Made by a program: the position numbers and the translations under genes
From: an uncultured Collinsella sp.
GTDB taxonomy: Bacteria; Actinomycetota; Coriobacteriia; Coriobacteriales; Coriobacteriaceae
NCBI GenBank assembly: GCA_947003675.1
Contig: CAMQPJ010000070.1
Coordinates: 1 to 6,727, forward strand
Reading direction: 5' to 3'
Length of the DNA: 6,727 nt
The notes under the pieces: model-generated
Told to the model about the DNA's origin: nothing
Databases searched by the model: none
The model's input: the letters and a program-made list of their open reading frames with translations, nothing else
Shown here: one piece after another, positions 5,925 through 6,727 of the stretch
Position numbering within the stretch: the first letter of the stretch is position 1
Layout: every line of letters begins with the position of its first letter

Positions 5925-6727
5925 GCGCGATCACCCATCAATACGTTCTTGGCGTGGAGTGTGGGGCAGATTCCGCAGCCGGTGCACGACGTGCGGGTGC
6001 AGTCGGGGGTCGTGACGCCCTCGAGCGAACGGCGGTACTCGCGCTCGAGGAAGCCGCGCGCGCAGCCGGGGCTCACATGCTCCCAGGGCAGGCGCCAGTC
6101 CAGCTCGTAGGGCAGGTGCACCAGCTCGTTGAGGTCGATGCCGTTTTTGGCAGCGGCCTCCTTCCAGTTGTCGAGCGAGAAGTGCTCCACCCAGGCGTCG
6201 AAGCGCGAGCCCGCACGCCAGGCATCGATGATAACCGGCGTCATATCGCGACCGGCACGGGAGAGCGCAGCCTCGACAAGCGAGGTCTCGGCATCGTGGT
6301 AATGCACGCGAACGGCGCGGTTGCGCACGCTCGTGATGAGCAGCTTCTGGCGGCGCTTGACGTCGTCGTAATCGAGCTGCGGGCACCACTGGAAGGGCGT
6401 TGCCGCCTTGGGGATAAAGACCGAAACAGAGATAGACACCGAGATAGACCCGCGGCGCGCCTTGGGCACCACGGAGCGGCCGAGCTCCAGCACATGATCG
6501 GCCAGGTTGGCGATAGCCACGATGTCCTCATCGCGCTCGCCGGGAAGGCCCATCATGAAATAAAGCTTCATACGGTTCCAGCCGGCCTCGAAGGCTGCCT
6601 TGGCCGCGCGATCCAAGTCCTCCTCGGTCACGTTCTTGTTGATGATGTCGCGCATACGCTGACTGCCCGCCTCGGGCGCGAACGTCAGGCCGCCCTTCTT
6701 TTCGCCGGCGACCGACTCGGCCATATC
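5921..6727 (-). CDS. Radical SAM protein, TIGR03960-like, C-terminal part (partial)
   Basis: 268 codons and a TGA stop are in the window; the N-terminal part, including the CxxxCxxC iron-sulfur motif, lies beyond the right edge. The visible part contains GLTFAPEAGSQRMRDIINKN, MKLYFMMGLPGERDEDI and FIPKAATPFQW, characteristic of radical SAM enzymes of the B12-binding/MiaB-like type and especially of the TIGR03960 group. The C-terminus carries a cysteine set, CxxCxxC within SCTGCGICPTL (codons at 5966-5986), with another Cys five residues earlier, possibly for a second metal cluster. The substrate is unknown. It overlaps the DUF2344 gene by 4 bp. A 12-bp direct repeat within the gene gives the local sequence SISVSISV just before FIPK. 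Confidence 0.92.
   Translation of the reverse strand, partial: DMAESVAGEKKGGLTFAPEAGSQRMRDIINKNVTEEDLDRAAKAAFEAGWNRMKLYFMMGLPGERDEDIVAIANLADHVLELGRSVVPKARRGSISVSISVSVFIPKAATPFQWCPQLDYDDVKRRQKLLITSVRNRAVRVHYHDAETSLVEAALSRAGRDMTPVIIDAWRAGSRFDAWVEHFSLDNWKEAAAKNGIDLNELVHLPYELDWRLPWEHVSPGCARGFLEREYRRSLEGVTTPDCTRTSCTGCGICPTLHAKNVLMGDRA

Overview
The window looks like the chromosome of a high-GC gut actinobacterium of the class Coriobacteriia, most like Collinsella. This is inferred from protein style and gene order, not from a marker gene. Almost everything reads on the minus strand, so the biological order runs from the right edge to the left.

Right part (6727 down to 5112): the C-terminal part of a radical SAM protein (TIGR03960-like) overlaps by 4 bp the gene for its companion, a DUF2344/TIGR03936 'radical SAM-linked' protein. 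Middle (5115 down to 4310): a promoter with an extended -10, whose -35 box contains the stop codon of the DUF2344 gene, drives rplU (L21) and rpmA (L27). A hairpin followed by a T-rich run, shaped like an intrinsic terminator, lies between rpmA and obgE. Next (4294 down to 1042): obgE, nadD, yqeK and rsfS are packed with gaps of 3 to 28 nt. Together these genes cover large-subunit ribosomal proteins, a 50S assembly GTPase, NAD synthesis, dinucleotide polyphosphate breakdown and the ribosome silencing factor, a common bacterial translation and growth-control cluster.

Left part (1042 down to 71): an AT-richer module with a REP-associated tyrosine (Y1) transposase (RAYT). It is bracketed by three short hairpin repeats that share the loop TGGGACGGGGAT. 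Two lie after the RAYT stop in direct orientation, and one lies before the RAYT gene in inverted orientation. A strong intrinsic terminator separates rsfS from RAYT. The outer repeats begin on the stop codons of the two flanking genes: rsfS on the right and, on the left, a plus-strand gene of which only the last 24 codons are present (probably a Y-family DNA polymerase). This REP-RAYT unit is the most interesting part of the window. Its AT-rich stems, GC-rich conserved loop and position on stop codons differ from the classical enterobacterial REPs.

No tRNA, rRNA or CRISPR array was seen. No gene-free stretch exceeds 300 bases.
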